Below are positions 6,590 to 7,414 of a stretch of DNA of 7,414 nucleotides, piece after piece. The DNA lies in assembly GCA_003165455.1 (NCBI GenBank), contig PLUJ01000256.1:10626-18039 (forward strand), given 5' to 3'. Position 1 is the first letter of the stretch. Each line of letters starts with the position of its first letter. Under the pieces are notes generated by a model. The model searched no databases. It saw only the letters and a list, made by a program, of their open reading frames with translations, and was not told where the DNA came from. Origin of the DNA: Acidobacteriaceae bacterium. Lineage in GTDB: Bacteria > Acidobacteriota > Terriglobia > Terriglobales > Acidobacteriaceae. Made by a program: the position numbers and the translations under genes.

Positions 6590-7414
6590 CGCGCACCTCC
6601 CTGATCGGATTTGTTTTCGCTTGAGGAGTCTGGCTCGCCCGACGATTTGCCGCCGGAGTTCGCTCCATGGCCAGGGCCAACGCTCGTTGCGGTCTCAATG
6701 ACGCCGACAGTGCGGTTTGTATCATTGAAGGTCTCGTTCGCCACCCGGCGGATGTCTTCTTTAGTGACTTTATCGATACGATCTACCGAGCGAAACACTT
6801 CGCGCCAATCGCCATAGCGGGTTTGATATGTGGCAAGCTGAGTTGCCAGCCCTTCATTATCGGCAAGACCCCGGATCAGGTTAGCTTTAGCGCGAGTCTT
6901 GATCATCTTCAGTTCGTCGTCACTGATGTCTTCTTTCTTAAGCCGCTCAATTTCCACGTGAATCGCGTCGGCCATTTCTTGTGGCGTGTGACCGGGCAGC
7001 GGGAAAGCGTAGAACGCAAACAAGTGCGGATACTTTGTTCCAGGCAGCCCGCTAAAGCCAGCGGAGAATGAAGCAATCTTCTTATCTCTCACCAGGGATC
7101 GGTAAAGGCGGGAGGTGCGGCCTTCGGACATCAAATCGGTAATGGCGTCATACACCGCGTCATCCGTACTTCTGTAATCCGGACGGTGATAACCCTCGAG
7201 ATAAAGTGGCTGCGATTGTTCTTTCAGTTCAACCCGGCGTTCAGAATTTTGCGGAGGCTCCGTCGTGGTGGTCTCATCCGGTTTCTGGCTGGCCGGAAGA
7301 CGGCTAAAGTATTTTTCCAGAATCGGCATGGCTTCGGCAGCTTTTACGTCGCCGACGACCGCGACCACCATGTTCGCAGGAACGTAATAGTGATCGAAAA
7401 ACATTTTCGCATCG
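6586..7414 (-). CDS. M16-family peptidase, C-terminal part (5' end beyond window)
   Basis: The frame is open to the window edge. The visible 270-odd residues start at the end of the M16 N-terminal domain; numbering below is from the Met at 7404, which is probably internal. FFDHYYVPANM and VVAVVGDV (about 2-20) form its closing strand. Residues about 57-245 are the M16 C-terminal domain, with LYLEGYHRPDY (67-77) and GRTSRLYRSL (95-104). Arg99 of the R/Y pair is present, but the Tyr position, 13 residues on, is Ser112. The last 35 residues are a Gly/Ser/Glu-rich disordered tail. Lack of the Tyr is what is known for the zinc-binding subunit of two-gene M16 peptidases, so an HxxEH motif is predicted upstream, outside the window. 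It probably degrades peptides together with the product of the overlapping downstream gene. The cellular location cannot be read because the N-terminus is missing, but the partner is exported. Confidence 0.88.
   Translation of the reverse strand, partial: DAKMFFDHYYVPANMVVAVVGDVKAAEAMPILEKYFSRLPASQKPDETTTTEPPQNSERRVELKEQSQPLYLEGYHRPDYRSTDDAVYDAITDLMSEGRTSRLYRSLVRDKKIASFSAGFSGLPGTKYPHLFAFYAFPLPGHTPQEMADAIHVEIERLKKEDISDDELKMIKTRAKANLIRGLADNEGLATQLATYQTRYGDWREVFRSVDRIDKVTKEDIRRVANETFNDTNRTVGVIETATSVGPGHGANSGGKSSGEPDSSSENKSDQGGAR
6596..6600 (-). promoter_or_regulatory. Shine-Dalgarno site for the downstream M16 gene
   Basis: On the minus strand GGAGG lies six bases before the ATG at 6589, inside the end of the upstream M16 gene. 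It fixes the start and, with the ATGA overlap at 6586-6589, implies translational coupling of the two subunits. Confidence 0.75.

Overview
The window looks like ordinary chromosomal DNA from a Gram-negative bacterium with an elaborate envelope, most likely an acidobacterium or a relative. That assignment is an inference: it rests on the style of the protein families (a serine hydrolase fused to a NamZ domain, tandem M16 peptidase genes, a small exported IPAGT-type protein) and on moderate GC content, with no marker gene to confirm it. I see no tRNA, rRNA, CRISPR array, insertion sequence, phage gene or plasmid function.

Layout. From 1 to 2078 (+) lies the 3' part of a large two-domain enzyme: a class-C beta-lactamase/AmiE-type serine hydrolase fused to a DUF1343/NamZ exo-N-acetylmuramidase. 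After a 133-base gap comes 2212-2964 (+), a small exported protein resembling the C-terminal domain of VirB10/TrbI with a glycine-zipper segment. Fourteen bases further, convergent with it, is 2979-4241 (-), an Nramp-fold divalent-metal transporter whose substrate-site and proton-path residues differ from those of classical Nramp. A 218-base gap (4242-4459) holds this gene's probable promoter and several small repeats. The remaining 3 kb carries two overlapping minus-strand genes. The upstream one (6586-7414, cut by the window edge) and the downstream one (4460-6589) both encode M16-family (pitrilysin/processing-peptidase-like) proteins and share a 4-base ATGA overlap.

How the genes work together. 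At least three of the five proteins probably act in or on the cell envelope. The first should help break down or recycle peptidoglycan fragments. The M16 pair probably forms one heterodimeric exported protease. Its active site appears to be split: the downstream protein has lost the zinc motif but keeps the C-terminal Arg/Tyr pair, while the upstream protein lacks that Tyr and is predicted to carry the zinc motif beyond the window edge. The downstream subunit also has an extra C-terminal LolA/LolB-like domain. The transporter appears to be an independent unit.

The points most worth following up are the split-active-site M16 pair with its LolA-like appendage, the Nramp-related transporter with the altered metal site, the amidase-muramidase fusion, and the stand-alone VirB10-like protein. 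None is clearly a new system; they are unusual architectures in housekeeping-type genes.
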